DNA from: Rhodobacteraceae bacterium LNNU 3342
GTDB taxonomy: Bacteria; Pseudomonadota; Alphaproteobacteria; Rhodobacterales; Rhodobacteraceae
DNA: 64,000 bases
Assembly: GCA_008711135.1 (NCBI GenBank)
Contig: VUAW01000009.1
Location: forward strand, 62,001 to 126,000
Direction of reading: 5' to 3'
Made by a program: the position numbers and the translations under genes
Shown here: positions 25,739 through 34,780 of the stretch, piece by piece
Layout: each line of letters begins with the position of its first letter
How positions within the stretch are numbered: the stretch's first letter is position 1
Notes under the pieces: generated by a model
Seen by the model: only the letters and a program-made list of their open reading frames with translations
Databases searched by the model: none
What the model was told of the DNA's origin: nothing

Positions 25739-26280
25739 GCTTCATCCGCCCCGAACTCCGCGCAGCGCTGTTCCGCTGGCGCGAGGTGATCGCGGCGGCC
25801 GCCGTGGCTGGGGTGGGTGTCTGGTTGCTGCTGCGGGGCGGCTGGCTGCTGGGGGCGCTGGGCGCGGTGGCGGTGGTGGCGGGCGTCGGGCTGGCGCGGG
25901 TGGCTTGGCAGCGGCTGCGTTTTGCCAGCGATCCTGTCGATCCCGGTGTCATCGACGTGCTGGAAGGGCAGATCAGCTACCTTGGCCCCCACGGCGGCGG
26001 CTGGATCGCCTTGTCAGAGCTTGAGGAACTGATGCTGGTCCGGGCGGACGGTACGCGCTTCTGGCGGCTGCGGCAGGCCGACGGGCGCAGCCTCGACCTG
26101 CCGGTGGCTGCAGTGGGCGCGGAAAAGCTGTTCGATGTCTTTGCAGCACTTCCCGGTCTTGGTCCCGACCGGCTGCTGCGGGCGCTGGAGGGTTCCGGCC
26201 CCGCCGAACAATCCCTTTGGCTGATGAGGCGCGGTCCGGCCTTGACACGGCTCGCGCGAGCGGACAGGTCTTCCCCCTGA
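25735..26280 (+). CDS. hypothetical membrane protein
   Basis: A 181-residue protein with two closely spaced hydrophobic helices (about 18-35 and 37-54), then a soluble C-terminal domain of alternating strands and helices (about 60-165) ending in a basic tail. It is coupled to the preceding acetyltransferase by ATGA, and gshA starts 22 bp after its stop. I do not recognise a family; the layout resembles small PH-like membrane-anchored domains. Confidence 0.65.
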   Translation: MSFIRPELRAALFRWREVIAAAAVAGVGVWLLLRGGWLLGALGAVAVVAGVGLARVAWQRLRFASDPVDPGVIDVLEGQISYLGPHGGGWIALSELEELMLVRADGTRFWRLRQADGRSLDLPVAAVGAEKLFDVFAALPGLGPDRLLRALEGSGPAEQSLWLMRRGPALTRLARADRSSP

Positions 26281-26302
26281 AGAGCAAGCACCGGAGCCCA
26301 GC

Positions 26303-27673
26303 ATGTCCATACCTCAGTCCGGCGGTGGGCCGATCGAACGCTTTGAGCAGCTTGCCGAATATCTTGCCTCTGGCAGCAAGGCCAAGGAAGACTGGCGCAT
26401 CGGGACCGAGCATGAAAAGTTCGGCTATTGCCGCGGCACGCTGACGCCGCTTCCCTATGCCGGTACCTGTTCGATCCAGACCATGCTGGAAGGCATGCGC
26501 GACCGCTTTGGCTGGACCCCAGTGTTCGAGCAGGACAACATCATCGGCCTCACCAAGGATGGCGCGAACGTCAGCCTGGAACCGGGCGGCCAGCTGGAGC
26601 TTTCGGGGGCACCGCTCGACACGATCCACCAGACCTGCGACGAGGTGAACCAGCACCTGCGCGAGGTGCAGGAGGTCGCGGACACCATCGGCGCGGGCTT
26701 CATCGGCCTTGGCGCCGCGCCAATCTGGCGGCACGAGGACATGCCGATGATGCCCAAGGGGCGTTACCGGCTGATGACTGACTACATGGGCCGCGTCGGC
26801 ACCCACGGCACGCAGATGATGTACCGGACCTGCACCGTTCAGGTGAACCTGGACTTCGGGTCAGAGGCCGACATGGTGCAGAAGATGCGCGTGGCGCTGG
26901 CCCTGCAGCCGGTGGCGACGGCGCTGTTCGCGAATTCGCCGTTCTTCGAGGGCAAGGTGAACGGCCACAAAAGCTGGCGTTCGCGCATCTGGCGCGATCT
27001 AGACAGCGCGCGGACAGGGATGCTGCCCTTCGTGTTCGAGGAAGGCTTCGGGTTTGAGCGCTGGGTGGAGTATGTTCTCGATGTGCCGATGTATTTCGTC
27101 TACCGCGACGGCAAGTACATCGACGCGCTGGGCCAGTCGTTCCGGGACTTCCTGAAGGGCGAGCTGCCGGCGCTGCCGGGGGAAAAGCCGACGCTGTCTG
27201 ATTGGGCCGACCACCTGACGACCGTGTTCCCCGAGGCGCGTGTGAAGAAATACATCGAGATGCGCGGCGCCGATGGCGGTCCGTGGCGGCGGCTTTGTGC
27301 GCTGCCCGCGCTGTGGGTCGGGCTGATGTACGACCAGTCGGCGCTGGATGCGGCCTGGGATTTGGCCAAGGATTGGGACGCCGAAACCCGCGAGGCGCTG
27401 CGCGTCGCGGCGAGCGTTGAGGGGCTGCAGGCGCGGGTGAATGGCATCTCGATGCACGACCTTGCGCGCGAGGTGGTGGCGATTGCCGACAGCGGGCTGA
27501 AGGCGCGGGCGCGTCCCGGGGCAGGGGGTCTTGTGCAGGACGAAACCCATTTCCTCGATGCGCTGAAGGAAACAGTTGAAACCGGCCGTACCCCGGCAGA
27601 CGAGCTGCTTGAGCGGTTCCACGGCGACTGGAACGGCGACCTGACCCGGATCTACGCGGACTATTGCTACTGA
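26303..27673 (+). CDS. gshA: glutamate-cysteine ligase (plant/alphaproteobacterial GCS2 type)
   Basis: ATP-dependent ligase joining L-glutamate and L-cysteine to gamma-glutamylcysteine, the first step of glutathione synthesis. The 456 residues match the GCS2 class of plants and alphaproteobacteria: GTEHEKFGY (glutamate/Mg site) near 34, VSLEPGGQLELSG near 92, and DYMGRVGTHGTQMMYRTCTVQVNLDF near 160-185. The enterobacterial class is unrelated in length and motifs. It ends convergently with plsY, overlapping by 7 bp. Confidence 0.94.
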   Translation: MSIPQSGGGPIERFEQLAEYLASGSKAKEDWRIGTEHEKFGYCRGTLTPLPYAGTCSIQTMLEGMRDRFGWTPVFEQDNIIGLTKDGANVSLEPGGQLELSGAPLDTIHQTCDEVNQHLREVQEVADTIGAGFIGLGAAPIWRHEDMPMMPKGRYRLMTDYMGRVGTHGTQMMYRTCTVQVNLDFGSEADMVQKMRVALALQPVATALFANSPFFEGKVNGHKSWRSRIWRDLDSARTGMLPFVFEEGFGFERWVEYVLDVPMYFVYRDGKYIDALGQSFRDFLKGELPALPGEKPTLSDWADHLTTVFPEARVKKYIEMRGADGGPWRRLCALPALWVGLMYDQSALDAAWDLAKDWDAETREALRVAASVEGLQARVNGISMHDLAREVVAIADSGLKARARPGAGGLVQDETHFLDALKETVETGRTPADELLERFHGDWNGDLTRIYADYCY

Positions 27674-28293
27674 GGCTCGACCGGGGGCTTGCGGCCGATC
27701 CGGGGCTCTGTCCCCGCGATCAGGCGGGTGATGTTGGCGTGGTGGCGGATGAAGATCAGCGCCGCCAGCGCGATCCCCAAGAGGATCATCCGTTCCGTCC
27801 CCAACACCCACATCCAGACTGGCGACAGCCCCGCCGCCACGAGCGCGGAGAGGGATGAGATCCGCAGCACCAGCGCCACGGCCAGCCATGTGGCGCAGGC
27901 CGCCAGCCCGACGGGAAAGCTGAGCGCAAGCAACGTACCCAGGAAGGTCGCCACGCCCTTGCCCCCGCGGAACCTGAGGAAGACCGGGAAGACGTGTCCC
28001 AGGAAAGAGGCCCCCGCCGCGACCTGTGCCGCATCTTCGCCTACTGCGAAGCGGGCGATCAGCACGGCAATGGCGCCCTTGCCCGCGTCCAGAACCAGCG
28101 TCAGGAAGGCGGCGAACTTGTTGCCCGTCCGCAGCACGTTCGTCGCGCCGATGTTCCCCGACCCGATCTTGCGCAGGTCGCCAAGGCCAAGGGCGCGGGC
28201 GATGACGATCCCGAAGGGGATCGAGCCCAGCAGATAGGCCCCAAGCGCCACCACCAGCAGCAGCGGCAGCGGCGTGGTGAGGAGCGGGATCAT
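27667..28293 (-). CDS. plsY: glycerol-3-phosphate acyltransferase
   Basis: Inner-membrane enzyme that acylates glycerol-3-phosphate from acyl-phosphate, starting phospholipid synthesis. The 208 residues span several helices and show the three PlsY motifs: GSGNIGATNVLRTGNK, FRGGKGVATFLG, and RHHANITRLIAGTEPRIG. Its start overlaps the pyrC' stop by 4 bp, so it is the last gene of the pyrB-pyrC'-plsY operon. Confidence 0.94.
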   Translation of the reverse strand: MIPLLTTPLPLLLVVALGAYLLGSIPFGIVIARALGLGDLRKIGSGNIGATNVLRTGNKFAAFLTLVLDAGKGAIAVLIARFAVGEDAAQVAAGASFLGHVFPVFLRFRGGKGVATFLGTLLALSFPVGLAACATWLAVALVLRISSLSALVAAGLSPVWMWVLGTERMILLGIALAALIFIRHHANITRLIAGTEPRIGRKPPVEPQ

Positions 28294-29567
28294 GGCGCCT
28301 CCCCGAACACCTGCCGCCCGCCGACAAAGGTGGCCAGCACGCGGCCCTGCATCCGCGCCCCGTCAAAGGGTGTGTTCTTGGATTTCGACTGCAGTTTGAA
28401 CCGGTCCAGCACGAAGGGCGCGTCCGGGTCGAACAGCACGAGGTCGGCAGGCGCGCCCTCGGCCAGACGGCCGCAATCCAGTCCAAGCCGCCGTGCCGGG
28501 TTCAGCGACATCGCGCGGAACAGTTGCGGCAGGTCCATCGCCCCGGCGTGGTAGAGACGCATCGCTGCCGGAAGCATGGTTTCCAGCGCAACGGCACCCG
28601 CGGCGGCTTCCTCGAACGGCAGGCGCTTCGATTCTTCGTCCTGCGGGGTATGCATTGACGAAATGATGTCGATCAGCCCGCTGGCCAGCGCCTCGACCAC
28701 GGCGACGCGGTCTTCCTCGGATCGGAGCGGCGGGGTCAGCTTGAAGAAGGTGCGGTAGTCGCCTACGTCGAATTCGTTCAGCGTCAGGTGATGGATGCTG
28801 ACGCCTGCCGTCACATCGAGCCCGTTCCGCTTGGCTCTTTCCAGCGCAGGCAGGGTGCGGGCGCAGGTGATCTGGTCGGCGTGGTATTTCACGCCCGACA
28901 TCTCGACCAGCGCCATGTCGCGGTCGAATGCCATGCGTTCCGCCATGGGCGACACCCCTGGCAGACCTCTCAGCGAGGCGAACTTGCCCGAGGTCGCTAC
29001 CGCCCCCGCAGAAAGTCCCGGGTCCTGCGGGTGGCCGATGATCAGCGCGCCAAGGCTGCGGGCATAGGTCATGCAGCGCGACAGCACCTTGGTATCGCGC
29101 ACCACGCGGTCGTAATCGGTGAAGGCCACCGCGCCCGCGTCGCGCAGGAAACCGATTTCCACCATCTCGCGCCCCTCGCGGCCACGGGTGAGGGCGGCCA
29201 TGTGGCGGATGCGGACCGGGCTCGCCTCTGCCGCGCGGCGGGTGACGAACTCCAGCGTTTCGGGGTTGTCGATGGCGGGGTGGGTATCGGGGCGGGCGAC
29301 GATGGTCGTCACGCCCCCCGCCGCCGCCGCCAGACCGGCCGAGCGGAAGCTTTCCTTGTGGCGTTCGCCCGGTTCGCCGATCTTGGCGCCGATGTCGACG
29401 ATGCCGGGGGCAAGCGCCCGGCCGCGGCAGTCGATCACCTGCGCATCGGCAGGGGCGCTGGCCGCGCCGATGGCGGCGATCATCCCGTTGTGCAGGATGA
29501 CGTTGCCTTCGCGTTCCTCGCCTGCTTCGGGATCAATCAGGCGCGCGTTTTCCAAGAAGATGGTCAT
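28290..29567 (-). CDS. dihydroorotase-like protein, predicted non-catalytic (PyrC' type)
   Basis: A 425-residue amidohydrolase-fold protein related to class I dihydroorotase but lacking the metal site. The canonical D-x-H-x-H is D58-I-G60-A-K62, and the ATDHAPH motif reads SSMHTPQ with Met305 where the catalytic Asp belongs. FTD (149-151) and the His in IGHPQD are retained. In Pseudomonas, such a PyrC' beside pyrB is an inactive structural partner needed to assemble aspartate transcarbamoylase. It sits 9 bp after pyrB, fitting that role. An active dihydroorotase should be encoded elsewhere. Confidence 0.85.
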   Translation of the reverse strand: MTIFLENARLIDPEAGEEREGNVILHNGMIAAIGAASAPADAQVIDCRGRALAPGIVDIGAKIGEPGERHKESFRSAGLAAAAGGVTTIVARPDTHPAIDNPETLEFVTRRAAEASPVRIRHMAALTRGREGREMVEIGFLRDAGAVAFTDYDRVVRDTKVLSRCMTYARSLGALIIGHPQDPGLSAGAVATSGKFASLRGLPGVSPMAERMAFDRDMALVEMSGVKYHADQITCARTLPALERAKRNGLDVTAGVSIHHLTLNEFDVGDYRTFFKLTPPLRSEEDRVAVVEALASGLIDIISSMHTPQDEESKRLPFEEAAAGAVALETMLPAAMRLYHAGAMDLPQLFRAMSLNPARRLGLDCGRLAEGAPADLVLFDPDAPFVLDRFKLQSKSKNTPFDGARMQGRVLATFVGGRQVFGEAP

Positions 29568-29576
29568 GGCTGCCCC

Positions 29577-30536
29577 CTAATGCTCGCCTGCGGCCTCGGC
29601 CCCGCGGTGGGCCTTGAGGTTGCGCGCCAGAAGATCCATCGCGGCCATGCGGACTGCGACGCCCATTTCGACCTGTTCCTGGATCACCGACCGGTTGATG
29701 TCATCGGCCAAGGTGCCATCAATCTCCACCCCGCGGTTCATCGGGCCGGGGTGCATGACGATGGCATCCTCCTTGGCGAATGCCAGTTTTTCCGCATCCA
29801 GCCCATAGCGGTGGTAGTATTCTCTTTCGGACGGGATGAAGGCCCCGTCCATCCGTTCCTTCTGAAGGCGCAGCATCATCACCACGTCTGCGCCCTCCAG
29901 CCCAGCCTTCATGTCGTCGTAAACCTCGCAGCCGAACTCGGCCACGCCCGCGGGCATCAGGGTGGGCGGGCCGATCAGGCGCACGCGGTTTTCCATCTTG
30001 CCCAGCAGGATCAGGTTCGACCGCGCCACCCGGCTGTGGGCGATGTCGCCACAGATTGCCACCGTCAGCCGGTGCAGCCGCCCTTTGGCCCGCCGGATCG
30101 TCAGCGCGTCCAGAAGCGCCTGCGTCGGGTGTTCATGCTTGCCGTCGCCGGCGTTCAGCACGGCGCAGTTCACCTTTTCAGCCAACTGGTTCACGGCGCC
30201 CGAATTCTGATGCCGCACCACCAGCAGGTCGGGGTGCATGGCGTTCAGGGTCATCGCTGTATCGATCAGCGTCTCGCCCTTCTTCACGCTGGACTGGGAG
30301 ACGGACATGTTCATCACGTCTGCCCCAAGCCGCTTGCCCGCCAGTTCAAAGCTGGCCTGCGTGCGGGTGGAGTTCTCGAAGAACATGTTGATCTGGGTCA
30401 TCCCGGCCAGGGCGTCGGAATGCTTGATCGTGCGGCGGTTCAGGTCGACATAGGTATCGGCGAGGTCCAGAAGGGTCGTGATCTCAAGCGGATGCAGAGG
30501 CTCGATCCCCAGCAGGTGCCGGGCGCGGAATGTCAT
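29577..30536 (-). CDS. pyrB: aspartate carbamoyltransferase catalytic subunit
   Basis: Condenses carbamoyl phosphate and L-aspartate to carbamoyl-aspartate, the committed step of pyrimidine synthesis. The 319 residues show the carbamoyl-phosphate loop [15 protein letters not shown] near 50-64 and HPTQALLD near 137. No PyrI regulatory subunit is nearby; the following pyrC' probably stabilises the complex. A good promoter lies 34-62 bp upstream, and the operon continues through pyrC' and plsY. Confidence 0.95.
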   Translation of the reverse strand: MTFRARHLLGIEPLHPLEITTLLDLADTYVDLNRRTIKHSDALAGMTQINMFFENSTRTQASFELAGKRLGADVMNMSVSQSSVKKGETLIDTAMTLNAMHPDLLVVRHQNSGAVNQLAEKVNCAVLNAGDGKHEHPTQALLDALTIRRAKGRLHRLTVAICGDIAHSRVARSNLILLGKMENRVRLIGPPTLMPAGVAEFGCEVYDDMKAGLEGADVVMMLRLQKERMDGAFIPSEREYYHRYGLDAEKLAFAKEDAIVMHPGPMNRGVEIDGTLADDINRSVIQEQVEMGVAVRMAAMDLLARNLKAHRGAEAAGEH

Positions 30537-30569
30537 GATGTCCTCCTTGACCTGCCGCAGGTTGGGCCG

Positions 30570-30598
30570 CTTATAGAAAGGGCCTGCCCGGTGGACAA
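30570..30598 (-). promoter_or_regulatory. sigma-70-type promoter of the pyrB operon
   Basis: On the minus strand, TTGTCC (30598-30593) and TATAAG (30575-30570) are separated by exactly 17 bp, and the pyrB ATG is 34 bp from the -10. This is the best-matching promoter in the window. It lies in the 103 bp between the divergent pyrB and uracil-DNA glycosylase genes. Confidence 0.7.
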
Positions 30599-30639
30599 GA
30601 CAGGTTTACCTTTCGCCCCGCCAGCCCTAGCTTCGCGCC

Positions 30640-31419
30640 ATGGACCCCGCGCTTGATTTTCACACGGCCAAGGCCCTGCTGGAATGGCAGATCGAACTCG
30701 GCGCGACCGAGGCGATCGGTGATGCGCCGATCAATCGCTATGATCTGGCCACGGCCGCCCCGGCGCCCGTACGGGCTGCGGCCGCTGATCCCGCGCCCGT
30801 GGCGGAACCTGCCGCCGACCCGGTGGAGGAGGCGCGGATGCTCGCCGCTTCGGCTGCCGATCTGGAATCGCTGGCCCGGGTGCAGGAAGCCTATGAACAT
30901 TGCGAGCTGAAGAAGGGTGCCCGCAACTTCGTCTTTTTCGACGGCAATCCCCATGCCCGCGTCATGATCCTGGGAGAGGCGCCGGGCCGCGAGGAAGACC
31001 TGCAGGCGCGTCCCTTTGTCGGCCGGGCGGGGCAGTTGCTGGACCGGATGCTGGCGGCAATCGGCATGGCCCGCGTCGCGCCGGATGCAGAGAAATCCGT
31101 CTACATCACCAACGTCATGCCTTGGCGCCCGCCGCAGAACCGCAAGCCCACAGCGGCGGAAATCGCGATGATGCTGCCCTTCGTCGAACGGCATGTGGAC
31201 CTTGTCGATCCCGACGTGCTGGTGCTGATGGGAAACACCCCCTGCGCCGCCCTGCTGGGGCGAGAGGCGATCACCCGCATCCGCGGCCAGTGGACCGAGG
31301 CTCTGGGCCGCCCGGTGCTGCCGATGTTCCATCCGGCCTATCTTTTGCGCAATCCCGGCGCCAAGCGCGAAACTTGGGCCGACCTTCTGACCCTTCAGGC
31401 GAGGCTGCGAGAAACATGA
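30640..31419 (+). CDS. uracil-DNA glycosylase, family 4-like
   Basis: Removes uracil from DNA in base excision repair. The 259 residues carry GEAPGREEDLQARPFVGRAGQLLDRM (motif from 112, with the catalytic-loop GEAPG), the ITNVMPWRPPQNRKP segment, and the C-terminal MFHPAYLLRN with its His. A low-complexity Ala/Pro linker spans about 36-62. Only two cysteines (88, 202) are present, too few for the 4Fe-4S cluster of classical family 4. It overlaps moaB by ATGA. Confidence 0.85.
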   Translation: MDPALDFHTAKALLEWQIELGATEAIGDAPINRYDLATAAPAPVRAAAADPAPVAEPAADPVEEARMLAASAADLESLARVQEAYEHCELKKGARNFVFFDGNPHARVMILGEAPGREEDLQARPFVGRAGQLLDRMLAAIGMARVAPDAEKSVYITNVMPWRPPQNRKPTAAEIAMMLPFVERHVDLVDPDVLVLMGNTPCAALLGREAITRIRGQWTEALGRPVLPMFHPAYLLRNPGAKRETWADLLTLQARLRET

Positions 31420-31958
31420 GCCGCATCGACGAAAGCCGTGATTTCATCCCCGTCCGCATTGCGGTGCTGACAGTGTCCGATACCCGCAGCCTGGAGGAGG
31501 ACCGTTCCGGTGATACGCTGGTGGAACGGCTGACCGGTGCCGGCCATCATCTTGCCGCGCGCGATATCGTGCAGGACGACCGTGAAGCCATTGCCGCGCG
31601 GCTGCGGGAATGGTGTGCCGACCCGGAGATCGACGTGATCCTGTCGACCGGCGGCACCGGCCTCACAGGCCGCGACGTGACGGTCGAGGCGCATCGCGAC
31701 GTTTATGAGAAGGAGATCGACGCCTTCGGCACGGTCTTTACCATCGTCTCGATGCAGAAGATCGGAACCTCGGCCGTGCAGTCCCGGGCCTGTGGCGGCG
31801 TGGCCCAGGGCACATACCTGTTCGCGCTGCCCGGCAGCCCCGGTGCCTGCCGCGATGCCTGGGATGAAATCCTGCGCCTTCAGCTTGATTACCGGCACCG
31901 GCCTTGCAATTTCGTCGAGATTTTCCCGCGGCTGGAGGAGCATCGCCGCCGGAAGTAG
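31416..31958 (+). CDS. moaB: molybdenum cofactor biosynthesis protein B (MoaB/Mog family)
   Basis: A 180-residue protein of the MoaB/MogA/MPT-binding fold, linked to adenylylation of molybdopterin. The signature STGGTGLTGRDVT is near 86-98 and is followed by PGSPGACRDAWDEIL. It is coupled to the uracil-DNA glycosylase gene by ATGA and separated from moaD/moaE by about 11 kb. Confidence 0.9.
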   Translation: MSRIDESRDFIPVRIAVLTVSDTRSLEEDRSGDTLVERLTGAGHHLAARDIVQDDREAIAARLREWCADPEIDVILSTGGTGLTGRDVTVEAHRDVYEKEIDAFGTVFTIVSMQKIGTSAVQSRACGGVAQGTYLFALPGSPGACRDAWDEILRLQLDYRHRPCNFVEIFPRLEEHRRRK

Positions 31959-31961
31959 CCT

Positions 31962-32756
31962 TCAGCCCGGGCAGCCGCTGAGTTCATAGGCCACACCCGT
32001 GCCGATAAGCGTAAGGCGGAGGTCTGACCGGTCCAAGGCGAAGGGCGCGGCATCCGGTGGCACCAAGTCGGCGCTCGCGCTCAGATGCATACCCTCGCGT
32101 TGCACGGTCGTCTGGGAAACCCAGACCCCCGCGTCGGCAAGTTCGATCACTACGGCTTCCTGCGGGCCCAGCGCCGGCATGTCCATCCGCGCGGTCAAGC
32201 GAAGGCCGTCGGGGATAGGCTCCACCTCGCAGCGCAGGCTGCGCAGGTTCAGGTCACGGGCCGGACGTGGCTGATCCGAAAGCGCCTCGGCGATCACGGG
32301 ATCCATGCCGCCTTTTGGGGGCAGATCCGCCTGCACCGTCAGGCTTATCGGAACGCAGACGTCGTCGCACACGCCGATGTCCATCGTGCCGTGCAGCCGG
32401 ATCGGGCGGGTCGGGTCCATGGGCGTGAATTCGATCGGCAGCACCAGCCCGTCGCCGTAGCCGATGCTGCGCATCCCGTTCTGGTCAAAGATCATCGGCC
32501 GGGGCCAGTGCACCTCGCTGCTGGCAAGGTTTTCCGATCCGCTCCAGTCAAAGCGGGGCGGAAGACCGGCCTCTCCGGGGGTGCGCCAGTAGGTCTTCCA
32601 ACCTTCGGCCAGCGACAGATCCAGTGCCGCCATGTGGCTGCCGCCCGACAGGCGCCAGCCCGTCCGCATCTGTGCGTTCACAAGCTCTTCCGGGACCTGC
32701 GCCGCGGCAGCCAGGGCAAGGTTCGCCCCCAGGGCGGCAGCAACAAGACGGGTCAT
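31962..32756 (-). CDS. periplasmic DsbD N-terminal-like domain protein
   Basis: A 264-residue exported protein with a signal peptide (MTRLVAAALGANLALAAAAQ) and a DsbD-alpha-like immunoglobulin fold. It keeps a cysteine pair C130-DDV-C134, so it may carry electrons in periplasmic thiol-disulfide exchange. It lacks the transmembrane DsbD-beta and thioredoxin DsbD-gamma domains, so it must work with a separate membrane partner such as a CcdA-like protein. ATG at 32765 is an alternative start. It ends three bases from the convergent moaB stop. Confidence 0.78.
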   Translation of the reverse strand: MTRLVAAALGANLALAAAAQVPEELVNAQMRTGWRLSGGSHMAALDLSLAEGWKTYWRTPGEAGLPPRFDWSGSENLASSEVHWPRPMIFDQNGMRSIGYGDGLVLPIEFTPMDPTRPIRLHGTMDIGVCDDVCVPISLTVQADLPPKGGMDPVIAEALSDQPRPARDLNLRSLRCEVEPIPDGLRLTARMDMPALGPQEAVVIELADAGVWVSQTTVQREGMHLSASADLVPPDAAPFALDRSDLRLTLIGTGVAYELSGCPG

Positions 32757-32872
32757 GTTAATCATGCCGCCACAATAGTCAGCCCCCCGCCAAAGCGAAA
32801 TCACTTTACGGCGAAGATCGCGGCACCGGCACCTCTGCCCTTGCCGGACCGGGTCCCGCGCCCCATCCTTTC

Positions 32873-33457
32873 ATGATGGACATGGAAAAGATGAACAACG
32901 GCATGGATCTCAGCGGCAAGTTACTGGTGGCGATGCCCGGCATGGGTGATCCCCGCTTCGAAAAGAGCGTGATCTTCGTCTGCGCGCATTCCGACGATGG
33001 CGCGATGGGGCTGGTCGTCAACAAGCCGGCGCCAGAGGTCCGGTTTGCCGACCTGCTGGATCAGCTCAACATCACGCAGCGGGCGAACGGGGCTGATATC
33101 CGCGTGCATTTCGGCGGCCCGGTGGAACACGGGCGGGGCTTCGTGCTGCACTCGGCTGACTACAGCGCCAATGGCACCACCCTTCAGGTGGACGACAGGA
33201 TCGGGATGACCGGGACGCTTGATATCCTTGAGGACATCGCACGCGGCATGGGCCCGGCTCGGTCGATCCTGGCGCTGGGCTACGCCGGCTGGGGGCCGGG
33301 GCAGCTTGAGAGTGAAATCCTGCAGAACGGCTGGCTGACCTGCGACGCGCCGCTGGACCTGGTGTTTTCGCCAGACAACGGGGCCAAGTGGGAAGGGGCT
33401 CTGCGCACGCTGGGGATCGACCCGCTGACGCTGTCGAGCGTGGCGGGCCGCGCCTAG
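32873..33457 (+). CDS. YqgE/AlgH family protein
   Basis: A 194-residue UPF0301 protein. [23 protein letters not shown] near the N-terminus, [21 protein letters not shown] and [14 protein letters not shown] are hallmark segments. The family's function is still uncertain; it was linked to alginate regulation in Pseudomonas. The alternative starts (ATGATGGACATGG) differ by only a few residues. It shares its CTAG stop with the convergent UbiH-type gene. Confidence 0.88.
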   Translation: MMDMEKMNNGMDLSGKLLVAMPGMGDPRFEKSVIFVCAHSDDGAMGLVVNKPAPEVRFADLLDQLNITQRANGADIRVHFGGPVEHGRGFVLHSADYSANGTTLQVDDRIGMTGTLDILEDIARGMGPARSILALGYAGWGPGQLESEILQNGWLTCDAPLDLVFSPDNGAKWEGALRTLGIDPLTLSSVAGRA

Positions 33458-34680
33458 GGCAGACGGCCCTGCATCAGGCGCGGCAGGTCGCCAGTCAGGC
33501 CTGCGGCTTCGCGGATGAAGCGGCGGCGCAGGCCGGGCAGGGCGTTCACGACGCCCATGCCCAAGTCACGGCCCAGGCGCAGGATAGGGTTGTCGCTGGA
33601 AAAGATCCGGTTGAAGCCGTCGGTCGCCAATGCAAGCGTGGCCGTATCAAAGCGCCGCCACTGCTGATAGCGGGCCAGCACCTCTGCCGCGCCGATATCC
33701 TCACCCCGGCGCTGCGCGTGGGTCAGGACCTCTGCCAGGGAGGCGACATCACGCAGGCCCAAGTTAAGCCCTTGCCCCGCAATCGGGTGGATGCCATGCG
33801 CCGCGTCGCCCACCAGCGCGACCCTGTCAGCAACGAAGGCCTGCGCGAGGCTCAGCCCCAAGGGATACAGGAATCGATCGCCCGCCAAGCGGATCTCGCC
33901 CAGGAAGTCGCCAAAGCGGGGGCGCAGCGCGGCAAGGTAGCCCTCATCGTCAAGCGCATTGATCGTGCGAGCCGTTTCATGCCGTTCCGCCCATACGATG
34001 GAACTACGGTTGCCCGGCAGCGGCAGGATCGCCAAGGGTCCTGATGGCATGAAGAACTGATGCGCTATGCCCTGATGCGGAAGGTCATGTTCGATGGCAC
34101 AGACAAGCGCCGTCTGGCCATAGTCCCAACCGGTGCGCCCGATCCCCGCGCGGCGGGCGGTCCCGCTTGAGCGTCCGTCGGCACCGATCAGCAGCGCTGC
34201 CCGCAAGTCATCCCCGTTGGCGAACGTCACGGTGATGCCGCCGGACTCACGGTTCTGGGCCACGATGTCCTGCCCGGCCAGATGCGAAATCCCCGGCGTC
34301 ACCGCCATGGCGTTCAGAAGCGCACGGCGCAGGTGGCGATCCTCGATCATCTGGCCCATGGGGCCTTCCTCGATCTCGGCGTGGTCGAACTGCAGGAACC
34401 ACGGTGCCGGACCTTCGCCGGGGCGGCCGTCGCTTGCCTTGATCTGCAGGATCGGCTGGGCCTTTTCCGCAAGCCCATCCCAAAGTCCCAGCGCCGTCAG
34501 CATTCTGACCGATGCCAGCGCCAGCGCATAGGATCGCCCGTCAAAGGCATCCTCTGCCCGCCGTTCCGCGGGCAGGGCGTCCACCACGGTTACCTTGAAG
34601 CCGGCGCGCGCCAGCGCCAGCGCGAGGGTGGAGCCGTTCAACCCGCCCCCGGCAATGATCACATCGGTGCTTTGCGCCAT
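33454..34680 (-). CDS. UbiH/UbiF family FAD-dependent monooxygenase
   Basis: Flavoprotein hydroxylase of 408 residues, probably adding a hydroxyl group to the ubiquinone ring. The N-terminal FAD-binding [17 protein letters not shown] (11-27), a mid-protein LIGADGRSS, and the second FAD motif [21 protein letters not shown] (about 280-300) identify the family. Start is ATG 34680; an in-frame ATG at 34692 adds four residues. ubiA at 24173 serves the same pathway. Which ring position it hydroxylates is not clear. Confidence 0.87.
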   Translation of the reverse strand: MAQSTDVIIAGGGLNGSTLALALARAGFKVTVVDALPAERRAEDAFDGRSYALALASVRMLTALGLWDGLAEKAQPILQIKASDGRPGEGPAPWFLQFDHAEIEEGPMGQMIEDRHLRRALLNAMAVTPGISHLAGQDIVAQNRESGGITVTFANGDDLRAALLIGADGRSSGTARRAGIGRTGWDYGQTALVCAIEHDLPHQGIAHQFFMPSGPLAILPLPGNRSSIVWAERHETARTINALDDEGYLAALRPRFGDFLGEIRLAGDRFLYPLGLSLAQAFVADRVALVGDAAHGIHPIAGQGLNLGLRDVASLAEVLTHAQRRGEDIGAAEVLARYQQWRRFDTATLALATDGFNRIFSSDNPILRLGRDLGMGVVNALPGLRRRFIREAAGLTGDLPRLMQGRLP

Positions 34681-34780
34681 GTTCTTGTCCATGCGCTGCA
34701 ATATGGCGACTGCGCGGGGATTGTCCATGCGCCGCCGTGCCGCTACCGTCGCCTTGCAAGACCGGACGGAGGGGCAGGGG

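Noticed and set aside
28788-30656. 622-codon plus-strand frame across pyrC' and pyrB
   Set aside because: Antisense shadow of two well-supported genes; no family resemblance and no ribosome-binding site.
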